Below are positions 1 to 5,337 of a stretch of 8,845 bases of DNA, piece by piece (the stretch's first letter is position 1; each line of letters opens with the position of its first letter). The notes under the pieces are model-generated. The model was given only the letters and a program-made list of their open reading frames with translations. It was not told the origin of the DNA and did no database searches. A program made the translations under genes and the position numbers. Source of the stretch: Alphaproteobacteria bacterium UBA6038. GTDB taxonomy: Bacteria; Pseudomonadota; Alphaproteobacteria; Micropepsales; Micropepsaceae. The stretch spans positions 8,560 through 17,404 of the forward strand of contig DIZC01000069.1 in the NCBI GenBank assembly GCA_002429315.1, written 5' to 3'.

Positions 1-1869
1 ACCACCGCTGCCGGAACTGGAGCCCGGCGCCGTCGACGCCGCCGCGGCCGCGCTTGCCATCGAGGCGCCAAGCGCCGACGCGAATCCGGCGGTGCCGAGC
101 CGCCCGAACGAGCTTCCAGAATACCAGACGGGCACATAGCCGCCTTGCTGCGGCGCCACTCCGGCGGCGGCGGCTTCCTGTTCGAACTTCCTGCTCCAAC
201 TGTTCTCACAATCAAGCGCAATGGCGTAAGGCAGGAACTTCTCGAACACTTCCGGCGTGACGGCGGGCGGATTCAGCCTCTCGAGACGATCCTTCTCGGC
301 GGTATCGAGAAAGATGCGGAAGCCATCGACCTGATCGCGAATTCTGGCGCCAGCCAACGTCGGCGCCTTGAGCAGGTGATAGAAAACGTAGGCCGCCGCC
401 CCGCCGACAATCAAAGCGGCGCTCGATTCCCACGAGATCAGATGGCCGAACTGGAACAACGCGAACACCAGCCCGCCCAGAAACGGCACCGCAAACGCGC
501 TCGCGAAGACGGCGGAAAAGAAATTCAGAATGCGAGATCCTGGTCCGGCCACCACGTCGTGCCAGGCATCCGCGGCGCGATGCAGCAGGAATGCAGTGCC
601 CACCGACCAGCCCGACAGCCATGCCAGCAGGAATGCGGAGGGTCCGGGATCGTCGGACAGAAGCGCCGCGGCAACCGCCGTAAGCACCAGGATGGCAAGG
701 CCGCCCACGAACCAGTGCAGGTTGGTGACGAAATAGGCCCGCTCGTATTCATTCTTGAGCGTGGTCTTGAGGGCGGAAATGGCGTTGGCGACGGCGGTGT
801 GGTTGGTCTGCTTCAACTCGATGGAATTGCGCGACGCGAACAACTTGCCCGCCATCGCGCTCTCGCCATCGTCCAGGCTTGCGGCGCTCTCGCTCTTGCC
901 GGTGCGGGTGAACGTGTAGGTATGATCGGCCTCGCTGATTTTCATGTAGCCCTTCACCGCCATGTCGACCAACGATGCGGCGAAGGCTTTGCGGTCGTAG
1001 CCCATGCGATGCACGAACCGCACCGCGGCCGGCGAAAAATCCTTCGGCGGCGCGAACAGCGGAATGATGGTGCCGCGGCGGGGATCGCGGCCGAACTCGA
1101 ACCAGGTGGCACCGAAATAGACGAGAAGGATGAGGATGCCGGCGATGGCCACGACAGCGCTTGCGTTGTCGCGGATGAATTGCGCGCGCCGTTCGGCCGC
1201 GGTCGGCGGCAGCACCGCGCCCTTGGCGAATCCGACAGCGACCGTGAGCCCTTCATTGGCGTAAAGCGCCATCGTGGTCCAGCAATGCAGCGTGCGGCCG
1301 CTCAATTGCTCGCAATGGGCATTATTGGCGCGGGATCCCGCCGAACCGGTGTAGGACGCATACTGTGTAATGCGCGCACCAATGGGCAGGTTGATCGTCG
1401 CTTCGGCGCGGTCAATGGGAAACTGCCAGAAATTTCCCGTGACGTTCCAGTAAAGCTCGTCGTAAGCATCGTAGAACCCGATTTGCCGGTCCGTGGCATA
1501 GGCGATCGTGTAGGTGTGCGGTCCGGGATCGAGTTCGGTGTCGGCGCTGCCGATCTTGATGCGCTCGCCGCTTTCGATGGAGGAGAGATCGTACGGCTCG
1601 TCATGGCCGTCGCGCGTGACGTGCAGCACGTCGAAGCCGACATGCACGCGCCGGCCGAATTTGTCCGTGTAGGTAGTGGGGAAGTCCCGGAAGATGCCGT
1701 GGCGGATGCGGTCGCCTTCGGATACCACCGAAATCGTTTCGGTGACGGTGAGCGCCCCGTTGCGCGCCACGTCGATGCTGCTGTCGTAACTGGTGATGCG
1801 CTCTTCGGCCGCTGCCGGGCTGACAAGGAACGCGAATAACGCCGCGACGAGAACGGCGCGACGGTTCAT
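1..1869 (-). CDS. DUF2207 domain membrane protein (partial, C-terminus beyond window)
   Basis: An open frame of 623 codons runs from ATG at 1869 to the window edge without a stop. Residues 1-21 form a signal peptide (basic MNRR, then a hydrophobic stretch ending SPAAA). The extracytoplasmic DUF2207 domain follows, with the hallmarks RHGIFRDFP (56-64) and YWNVTGNFWQFPI (140-152). A membrane segment lies at about 237-257, then the conserved GRDPRRGTIIP (260-270) and a cytoplasmic stretch. Further hydrophobic segments lie at about 385-403, 409-429, 449-474 and 480-500. The family's C-terminal block FLPYAIALDCENSWSRKF (545-562) is present, and the visible end (GSSSGSGG) enters the Gly/Ser-rich tail typical of the family, so little is missing. 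The start overlaps the lemA stop by 4 bp (ATGA). LemA and DUF2207 proteins are frequent neighbours. The family's biochemical function is unknown; a membrane or envelope role with LemA is inference. Identification is firm. Confidence 0.92.
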   Translation of the reverse strand, partial: MNRRAVLVAALFAFLVSPAAAEERITSYDSSIDVARNGALTVTETISVVSEGDRIRHGIFRDFPTTYTDKFGRRVHVGFDVLHVTRDGHDEPYDLSSIESGERIKIGSADTELDPGPHTYTIAYATDRQIGFYDAYDELYWNVTGNFWQFPIDRAEATINLPIGARITQYASYTGSAGSRANNAHCEQLSGRTLHCWTTMALYANEGLTVAVGFAKGAVLPPTAAERRAQFIRDNASAVVAIAGILILLVYFGATWFEFGRDPRRGTIIPLFAPPKDFSPAAVRFVHRMGYDRKAFAASLVDMAVKGYMKISEADHTYTFTRTGKSESAASLDDGESAMAGKLFASRNSIELKQTNHTAVANAISALKTTLKNEYERAYFVTNLHWFVGGLAILVLTAVAAALLSDDPGPSAFLLAWLSGWSVGTAFLLHRAADAWHDVVAGPGSRILNFFSAVFASAFAVPFLGGLVFALFQFGHLISWESSAALIVGGAAAYVFYHLLKAPTLAGARIRDQVDGFRIFLDTAEKDRLERLNPPAVTPEVFEKFLPYAIALDCENSWSRKFEQEAAAAGVAPQQGGYVPVWYSGSSFGRLGTAGFASALGASMASAAAAASTAPGSSSGSGG

Positions 1870-2420
1870 GTCTGGAACGAAACTTTCGGCACGGCGCGAT
1901 CGGTTTCATCGGCCTGGAAGAACGGTGCCGGCGTAAACCCACCCCAGTTCGCCACGAAGTTCGAGGGAAACTGCTGGATCATCACATTGAAGTCGCGAAC
2001 GGCGCCGTTGTAGTAGCGGCGCGCCAGCTGGATCTGGTCTTCGACATCAGCCAAATCCTTCTGCAGCGACTGGAAATTCTCGCTCGCGCGCAGCTGCGGA
2101 TAGGCTTCCGCCACGGCGAGAACCCGCCCGATGGCGGCGGTGATCGCTTGTTCGGTCTGGGCGCGCTGCGCCACATCGGCTTGCGCTTGGCCCTGGCTGC
2201 GCAGCTTCGCCAGTTCATCGAAGGTCTCGCGCTCGTGACCGGCGTAGCCCTTCACAGTCTCGACGAGGTTGGGGATCAGATCGGCGCGGCGCTTGAGCTG
2301 GGCGTCGATGCCGCTCCACGCCTCGGCCACCACATTCTTGCGGCGGACAAGCCCATTGTAGATGGAGACGGCCCAGAGGGCGATCACCACCACGATGGCA
2401 AGAAGAATCAGCAGCCCCAT
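1866..2420 (-). CDS. lemA: LemA family protein
   Basis: The product has 184 residues, normal for LemA. One N-terminal membrane anchor (about 2-20) is followed by a helical cytoplasmic domain. Family signatures are visible: SIYNGLVRRKNVVAEAW, then IDAQLKRRADLIPNLVETVKGYAGHE, AEAYPQLRASENFQSLQ, and near the end YYNGAVRDFNVMIQQFPSN. The frame is open much further upstream, but those residues are Arg-rich and come from the antisense-frame overlap with flhG. The ATG at 2420, directly before the hydrophobic anchor, is the credible start. No strong Shine-Dalgarno sequence precedes it. It lies 38 bp after flhG and overlaps the DUF2207 gene by 4 bp, so it is probably read in the same operon. LemA proteins have no settled biochemical function; the DUF2207 neighbour suggests a shared membrane role (inference). 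Confidence 0.95.
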   Translation of the reverse strand: MGLLILLAIVVVIALWAVSIYNGLVRRKNVVAEAWSGIDAQLKRRADLIPNLVETVKGYAGHERETFDELAKLRSQGQAQADVAQRAQTEQAITAAIGRVLAVAEAYPQLRASENFQSLQKDLADVEDQIQLARRYYNGAVRDFNVMIQQFPSNFVANWGGFTPAPFFQADETDRAVPKVSFQT

Positions 2421-2458
2421 GACCGGCAGGCTAGCCGCTCGGCCGGACCGCGTCCACC

Positions 2459-3247
2459 TTAGCGGACGTCGTTGGCGGCGAACTTTTGCGGCGTGACGCG
2501 AACGTGCAGCGTGCCGGCGATATCGGCGATGGCGCGCGACGCGGCCGAACCGGCCGCCAGAGCCTGCTGCCGGCGCACCGCTTCGGCGGCGCTTGCGTCC
2601 CGCAACACGATGCCCAGCAGGCGCGGCTCGAATTTCAGAAAGGCGCGGCAGGTACTCACGAACGAGTCCGATGTGCGGCGTGCTTCCGTCTCGGATGCCG
2701 CCAGATTGACGACGAATTCGGGCGCCCGTGAGCGCGTGGCGCACAGGAGGAGCTTGGTGAACGCGTAGGCGTCGGTGAGCGCCGCCGGATCGGGCGTCAG
2801 CACGGCAATCGTTTCATCTGCCGCGGCCGCCAGTGCCATGGACTCCGCACCTACCCCGGCGCTGAGGTCCAGCACGATCCGATCGTAGGCCCGCGCGGCG
2901 CGCAGCAAGCCGACCAGGCACATCGCCGCCTCCAGGCCGGCATTGGCGAGCGCACCGGACCCTGCCGGTGCGGCGAGCAGGTCGAAGCCGCCCTGCGCGG
3001 CACCGCCGTTCACCGCCACCACGGCACTGTCGACGCTGCACCTGCCGGCCAGGACGCCGGCCAGATCGCCGCCATCGGCCAATCCGGCATGCACGGCGAT
3101 ATTGGAGAGACCGAGATCGGCGTCGCACAACAGCACGCGTTCGCCCTGCCTAGCGAGCGCCTGCGCCAGCGCGAGCGAGATCAGCGTCTTGCCGGTGCCG
3201 CCCTTGCCGGAGCCGATGGCGGTAAGCCGCGGAAGCGGAACGTTCAT
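2459..3247 (-). CDS. flhG: FlhG/YlxH-type MinD-like ATPase
   Basis: The product is a 262-residue SIMIBI-class P-loop ATPase of the MinD/ParA superfamily. The deviant Walker A is GKGGTGKT at 14-21, with signature Lys15 and catalytic-loop Lys20. A second motif, CDADLGLSNIAVHAGL, starts at 41. Walker B is RIVLDLSAG with Asp127. FlhG proteins partner FlhF and limit the number or placement of polar flagella. The ATG at 3247 is preceded by AGGGAG six bases upstream and overlaps the flhF TGA as ATGA, which implies translational coupling and supports the FlhG assignment over a generic ParA or MinD. The frame is open further upstream, but the 127 extra codons lie inside flhF. The protein begins almost directly at the P-loop strand, so the N-terminal DQAxxLR helix that stimulates FlhF GTPase in studied FlhG proteins is absent. 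No other flagellar structural gene is intact in the window. Confidence 0.86.
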   Translation of the reverse strand: MNVPLPRLTAIGSGKGGTGKTLISLALAQALARQGERVLLCDADLGLSNIAVHAGLADGGDLAGVLAGRCSVDSAVVAVNGGAAQGGFDLLAAPAGSGALANAGLEAAMCLVGLLRAARAYDRIVLDLSAGVGAESMALAAAADETIAVLTPDPAALTDAYAFTKLLLCATRSRAPEFVVNLAASETEARRTSDSFVSTCRAFLKFEPRLLGIVLRDASAAEAVRRQQALAAGSAASRAIADIAGTLHVRVTPQKFAANDVR

Positions 3248-4308
3248 TGTGCGCTCCCTTCGTCGGCGTTGCGATCGCTGGCAATGAGCGCACGCGCCAG
3301 CGACAGCGGCGTGAGGGTCTCCAGCCCCGCCGCGACGTACGGCGAACGCGTGACATGGGCCAGCGGCAAGCCGCTTGTCGCGGCTGAGACCAGTGTCCCG
3401 AGGCGGCGGATCAGATCGGCGCAGGTGACGATGAGACGGCCGGCGCCGAGCGTGGCCAGCGCGCCGATGATCTCGACGATTTCCTCCGCGTCGCCGCATG
3501 CCGAGACGACGCCGACAGTTTGGATGTTGGGAATCTTGGCGAGCGCGGAAAACGCGGCCCGCGCCTTGCCGTTGCGCGGATCGAAGCCCGCAGTGTCGAC
3601 GATCGCCGTCACGTTCTCCTTGCCGCAATCCGCCACGCTCTTGGCGAGCGCTTCGGCGTTTTCGGCGACGGCGAACGGCGCGTCGATATGCGTGGCGAAC
3701 GTTTGCAGACGCGCCACCGCCCCGGCGCCGGCGGCGTTGGCGGCGATCAGCTGGACGGCACGAAAGGTGAGGCGCGCATGCGCGGCGAGCTTGGCGGCAA
3801 CCGCCGTCTTGCCCGCACCGTTGGGACCGACCAGAAGCAGTGCCGCATTCTGCGCGGTGTCGATGGGGGCAGTCTTCATCCGACGACCGAGCGCGCAGGC
3901 GAGCGCGAGTGTCATGTCGGACAACCCGCTTTGCTCGGCGGTTTTCGCGAGATCGTGGGTGATCGAGTCCGGGGCGCGATGGCCACGCAGCAGCGCCAAC
4001 AATTCTGGACGGCTAAACGATCCGGAGGCCGACGCATTCCTCGGCTGCTCGCCGCGCAGGCGGCGGATCAGCGCCTCGCGCCGCTCGGATTGGAGGCTCG
4101 CGGGAGCGTCGCCGTCGTCCGGCTCGCCCGCGGACAAGTCGGTGATGTTTTCGACCTGATCGATGCCCTGATCGAAAGCGGCGCGCACCATCACCCCGCC
4201 ATCCTTGGTTTTCTGGCTGCCGACAATCACCGCCTCGTCGCCCATTTCAGCGCGCACGGTGGCGAGCGCTTCACGCATATCCTTCGCCAGGAAGGTGCGT
4301 AGCTGCAT
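3244..4308 (-). CDS. flhF: FlhF-like SRP-family GTPase, degenerate nucleotide site
   Basis: The product has 354 residues. The N-terminus MQLRTFLAKDMREALATVR, followed by EMGDEAVIVGSQ, is the standard FlhF opening. A variable acidic linker (about 55-100), a helical N-domain and a G domain follow. The P-loop is GPNGAGKT (161-168) and G3 is DTAG (238-241). Two elements are eroded. The SRP-GTPase DTYR/DTFR segment reads AANAAGAGAVARLQTFA (from 189), and the G4 base-reading motif, normally TKLD, reads TCAD (295-298). The C-terminus LPLAHVTRSPYVAAGLETLTP matches the family's closing region. FlhF localises the flagellar basal body to the pole and aids early MS-ring assembly. The start at 4308 was chosen by alignment to the family opening; the frame is open 78 codons further, but that part resembles nothing. 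Its start shares one base with the stop of the fliF-like frame (TGATG), and its stop overlaps flhG. Whether it still works in motility is uncertain. Confidence 0.86.
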   Translation of the reverse strand: MQLRTFLAKDMREALATVRAEMGDEAVIVGSQKTKDGGVMVRAAFDQGIDQVENITDLSAGEPDDGDAPASLQSERREALIRRLRGEQPRNASASGSFSRPELLALLRGHRAPDSITHDLAKTAEQSGLSDMTLALACALGRRMKTAPIDTAQNAALLLVGPNGAGKTAVAAKLAAHARLTFRAVQLIAANAAGAGAVARLQTFATHIDAPFAVAENAEALAKSVADCGKENVTAIVDTAGFDPRNGKARAAFSALAKIPNIQTVGVVSACGDAEEIVEIIGALATLGAGRLIVTCADLIRRLGTLVSAATSGLPLAHVTRSPYVAAGLETLTPLSLARALIASDRNADEGSAQ

Positions 4309-4457
4309 CACACCGTTTCCAGAGGTCGCAACCACACGCTGGCGTGAATTTTGTTCTGCGACCTCGCCACAGTCTGACGCCGAAATGTGCGCGCGGCGGC
4401 GACGCCTGCCATGACGCCAAAGCGCGCCGCGCCGACAGCTTTGATGAAATTCGACAA
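4308..4457 (-). pseudogene. fliF 5' remnant (MS-ring protein N-terminus), truncated
   Basis: A 49-codon frame starts with TTG at 4457, exactly 7 nt after a perfect GGAGG (4469-4465), and ends with TGA at 4310-4308. Its first residues, (M)SNFIKAVGAARFGVMAGV, have the pattern of alphaproteobacterial FliF N-termini: a short amphipathic helix, then LG.AR...M.GVA leading into the first membrane helix. From about residue 23 the resemblance ends. The tail is Arg-rich (RTFRRQTVARSQ...) with no membrane helix, and neither alternative frame resumes FliF. The frame ends in a TGATG junction with flhF, so it may still couple translation to flhF. I infer a truncated fliF, joined by deletion to sequence before flhF. 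The alternative is a genuine small leader ORF. The FliF resemblance is from memory of the family, not a search. Confidence 0.5.
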
Positions 4458-4464
4458 GATTCAC

Positions 4465-4469
4465 CCTCC
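4465..4469 (-). promoter_or_regulatory. Strong ribosome binding site for the fliF-like frame
   Basis: GGAGG on the minus strand lies 7 nt before the TTG codon at 4457. It decides the start of the fliF-like frame and shows that this translation initiation region has been kept although the gene behind it is broken. flhF itself has only a weaker GGAAACG upstream of its ATG. Confidence 0.6.
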
Positions 4470-4548
4470 GCACACGATTGGGGAAAGACGTTTGCGCTTG
4501 CGCGCGCTCACCGTCCCGCGGTGCTAGGCAACCTTGCTGCATTCTTGG

Positions 4549-4563
4549 TAAAGTTCGGCTTAA
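4549..4563 (-). promoter_or_regulatory. Candidate CtrA box upstream of fliF remnant/flhF
   Basis: Read on the minus strand, 4563 to 4549 is TTAA-GCCGAAC-TTTA followed by CC. The CtrA consensus is TTAA-N7-TTAA, so spacing is exact with one mismatch in the second half. It lies 92 nt upstream of the TTG of the fliF-like frame, in the only gap before flhF, and directly follows sciP, whose family acts on CtrA-controlled promoters. CtrA activates early flagellar operons in Caulobacter-like bacteria. The single mismatch and lack of a clear -10 element keep confidence moderate. Confidence 0.45.
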
Positions 4564-4573
4564 CGCTATCTGG

Positions 4574-4595
4574 AGGAAATTGTTGACGATTTCCT
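4574..4595. repeat. Inverted repeat AGGAAAT-N8-ATTTCCT
   Basis: Perfect 7-bp arms (4574-4580 and 4589-4595) are separated by 8 nt, just upstream of the candidate CtrA box as read on the minus strand and 25 nt after the sciP stop. The dyad geometry would suit a dimeric regulator. It is A+T-rich with no T-run after it, so it is a poor intrinsic terminator. No known operator is recognised. Confidence 0.35.
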
Positions 4596-4619
4596 ACTCG
4601 AAGAGTCGTCCCGCTGTTT

Positions 4620-4898
4620 CTAATTGCGATACTGCTGCACGCGGGTGGCGCGCAGGCCGGCGAGGCCGAAACGATCGATGGCGCGCTGCCAGGCGAGGAA
4701 TTCTTCGACGGTCAACGTATAGCGCCGGCAGGCTTCGTCGAGGCTGAGCAATCCGCCGCGCACCGCGGCGACCACTTCGGCCTTGCGGCGAATGACCCAG
4801 CGCTTGGTCGAGGGTGGTGGAAGGTCGGCCATCGTCAGCGGGCTGCCATCCGGCCCGATCACGTAGCTGACGCGGCCCCTTCGATCTTCACCGATCAT
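4620..4898 (-). CDS. sciP: SciP (DUF1153), CtrA inhibitor
   Basis: The product has 92 residues, the usual DUF1153 size. The conserved blocks are SYVIGPDGSPLTMADLPPP (11-29), TKRWVIRRKAEVVAAVRGG (31-49), a helix-turn-helix (about 51-72: LSLDEACRRYTLTVEEFLAW) and the end GLAGLRATRVQQYR. In Caulobacter, SciP binds CtrA and DNA in G1 swarmer cells and prevents CtrA from recruiting RNA polymerase, which represses CtrA-activated genes including flagellar ones. The ATG at 4898 has GGGAG seven bases upstream; the longer open frame to 4958 adds non-family sequence and covers the likely promoter. Downstream on the same strand are a candidate CtrA box and a fliF-like start, as expected if this was the head of a flagellar cluster. 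The stop is TAG at 4622-4620. Family assignment is firm; regulatory action here is inferred from family knowledge. Confidence 0.94.
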   Translation of the reverse strand: MIGEDRRGRVSYVIGPDGSPLTMADLPPPSTKRWVIRRKAEVVAAVRGGLLSLDEACRRYTLTVEEFLAWQRAIDRFGLAGLRATRVQQYRN

Positions 4899-4928
4899 GT
4901 TGCAACTCCCAACGCTACCCGAGAGCAA

Positions 4929-4958
4929 AATAACCGCACCGCCTTTAAGAAAGGTCAA
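4929..4958 (-). promoter_or_regulatory. Possible sigma70 promoter of sciP
   Basis: On the minus strand, TTGACC (4958-4953) is followed after 17-18 nt by GGTTAT or GTTATT (4935-4929). The start of transcription would fall around 4922, leaving a leader of roughly 25 nt with the GGGAG ribosome site. The -35 is good and the -10 is weak. A CtrA half-site-like TTAA (4946-4943) lies within the spacer, but no second half sits at the N7 distance. Confidence 0.35.
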
Positions 4959-5014
4959 AAGCGCACGGTAAAAGAACTCGTAAGTTGCATGATCTGTTGT
5001 GCGAAATCGGGAAA

Positions 5015-5045
5015 GCTGACGCCTTCAAGGCGTGAAGGCGTCAGC
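5015..5045 (-). terminator. Perfect 12-bp hairpin, likely terminator for the remnant gene
   Basis: GCTGACGCCTTC (5015-5026) and GAAGGCGTCAGC (5034-5045) pair perfectly around a 7-nt loop, AAGGCGT. On the minus strand the hairpin begins 6 nt after the TAA of the flagellar-like frame (5054-5052) and is followed by TTTCCCGATTT, an interrupted T-tract. On the plus strand no T-run follows. Position and tract favour a minus-strand terminator. An alternative, mutually exclusive hairpin exists because ACGCC (5019-5023) can also pair with GGCGT (5029-5033). Confidence 0.5.
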
Positions 5046-5051
5046 GATCTG

Positions 5052-5156
5052 TTAATGTCCGATGTGATTACGCGTGCTCAGCGTCTTAGACGCCGTGGCG
5101 ATGCGGGTGGACGCCTCGCGGGCGCGCTGGGTGCTGATGAGGCTCGTGTACTCCGT
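5052..5156 (-). pseudogene. Possible remnant of a flagellar rod/hook C-terminal domain gene
   Basis: The last 34 codons of this minus-strand frame read TEYTSLISTQRAREASTR, then IATASKTLST, ending at TAA. This resembles the conserved C-terminal helix of axial flagellar proteins (FlgE/FlgG/FlgC type: E....LI..QRAYEAN.+V..T...ML.T). Here Tyr of QRAY is Arg and the end is altered. Codon third positions are strongly G/C, as in real genes here. Upstream, the same frame (open to 5339) is not family-like and I find no ANxANxxTPGY N-terminal motif in any minus frame, so the gene seems broken or truncated. A terminator-like hairpin follows the stop at once. It is next to sciP and opposite mnmA. The match is short and judged from memory, so chance is possible. 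Confidence 0.35.
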
Positions 5157-5301
5157 GGGGAGGGGGGACCACGAACACGTGGACATGGTCAGGCGACCAG
5201 CCGGCTCAACCGGAACCAGGTCACTTTGCCGGCGGCGGTGCAGGTCAGCTCCCAGCCCAACCAGATTTCGCTGCTGAATTACCTGCCCAATCCCTGATGG
5301 C

Positions 5302-5330
5302 TTGCCAGTCCGAGGCCGCGCCCCTATACG
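5302..5330 (+). promoter_or_regulatory. Sigma70-type promoter of mnmA (leaderless mRNA)
   Basis: TTGCCA (5302-5307) and TATACG (5325-5330) are separated by exactly 17 nt. Transcription would begin about 5336-5338, at or within two bases of the mnmA ATG (5338). This fits the absence of any Shine-Dalgarno sequence there. Confidence 0.55.
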
Positions 5331-5337
5331 CCGCGGC

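Larger units (their letters stand above)
4899..5337. other. Intergenic region between divergent sciP and mnmA
   Basis: These 439 bp hold no intact recognisable gene. They contain the likely sciP promoter, the 12-bp hairpin, the flagellar-like remnant and the mnmA promoter. One plus-strand frame (ending at TGA 5295-5297, tail NQVTLPAAVQVSSQPNQISL) has gene-like G/C third positions over its last ~30 codons, but I recognise no family and its upstream part is Arg/Gly-rich and unconvincing. The patchwork of short coding-like segments in different frames suggests a decayed locus. Confidence 0.5.

Noticed and set aside
145..1839. 564-codon plus-strand open frame
   Set aside because: It is antisense to the DUF2207 gene, whose family motifs are unmistakable. 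The plus frame is Arg/Gly/Asp-rich with no recognisable domain, a common artefact of high-GC coding DNA.
3089..4302. Two long plus-strand frames (356 and 260 codons) opposite flhF
   Set aside because: Both are complements of the flhF coding frame; composition is Ala/Arg/Ser-rich and no family is recognisable.
4520..4545. Sigma54 (-24/-12) promoter ahead of flhF
   Set aside because: A GGC...TTGC-like string exists but on the plus strand and with wrong internal spacing.
4989..5297. 102-codon plus-strand frame in the sciP-mnmA gap
   Set aside because: Its start lies before a strong hairpin, the middle is Arg/Gly-rich, and no family is recognised. Only the last ~30 codons look gene-like, so it is mentioned within the intergenic entry and not called.
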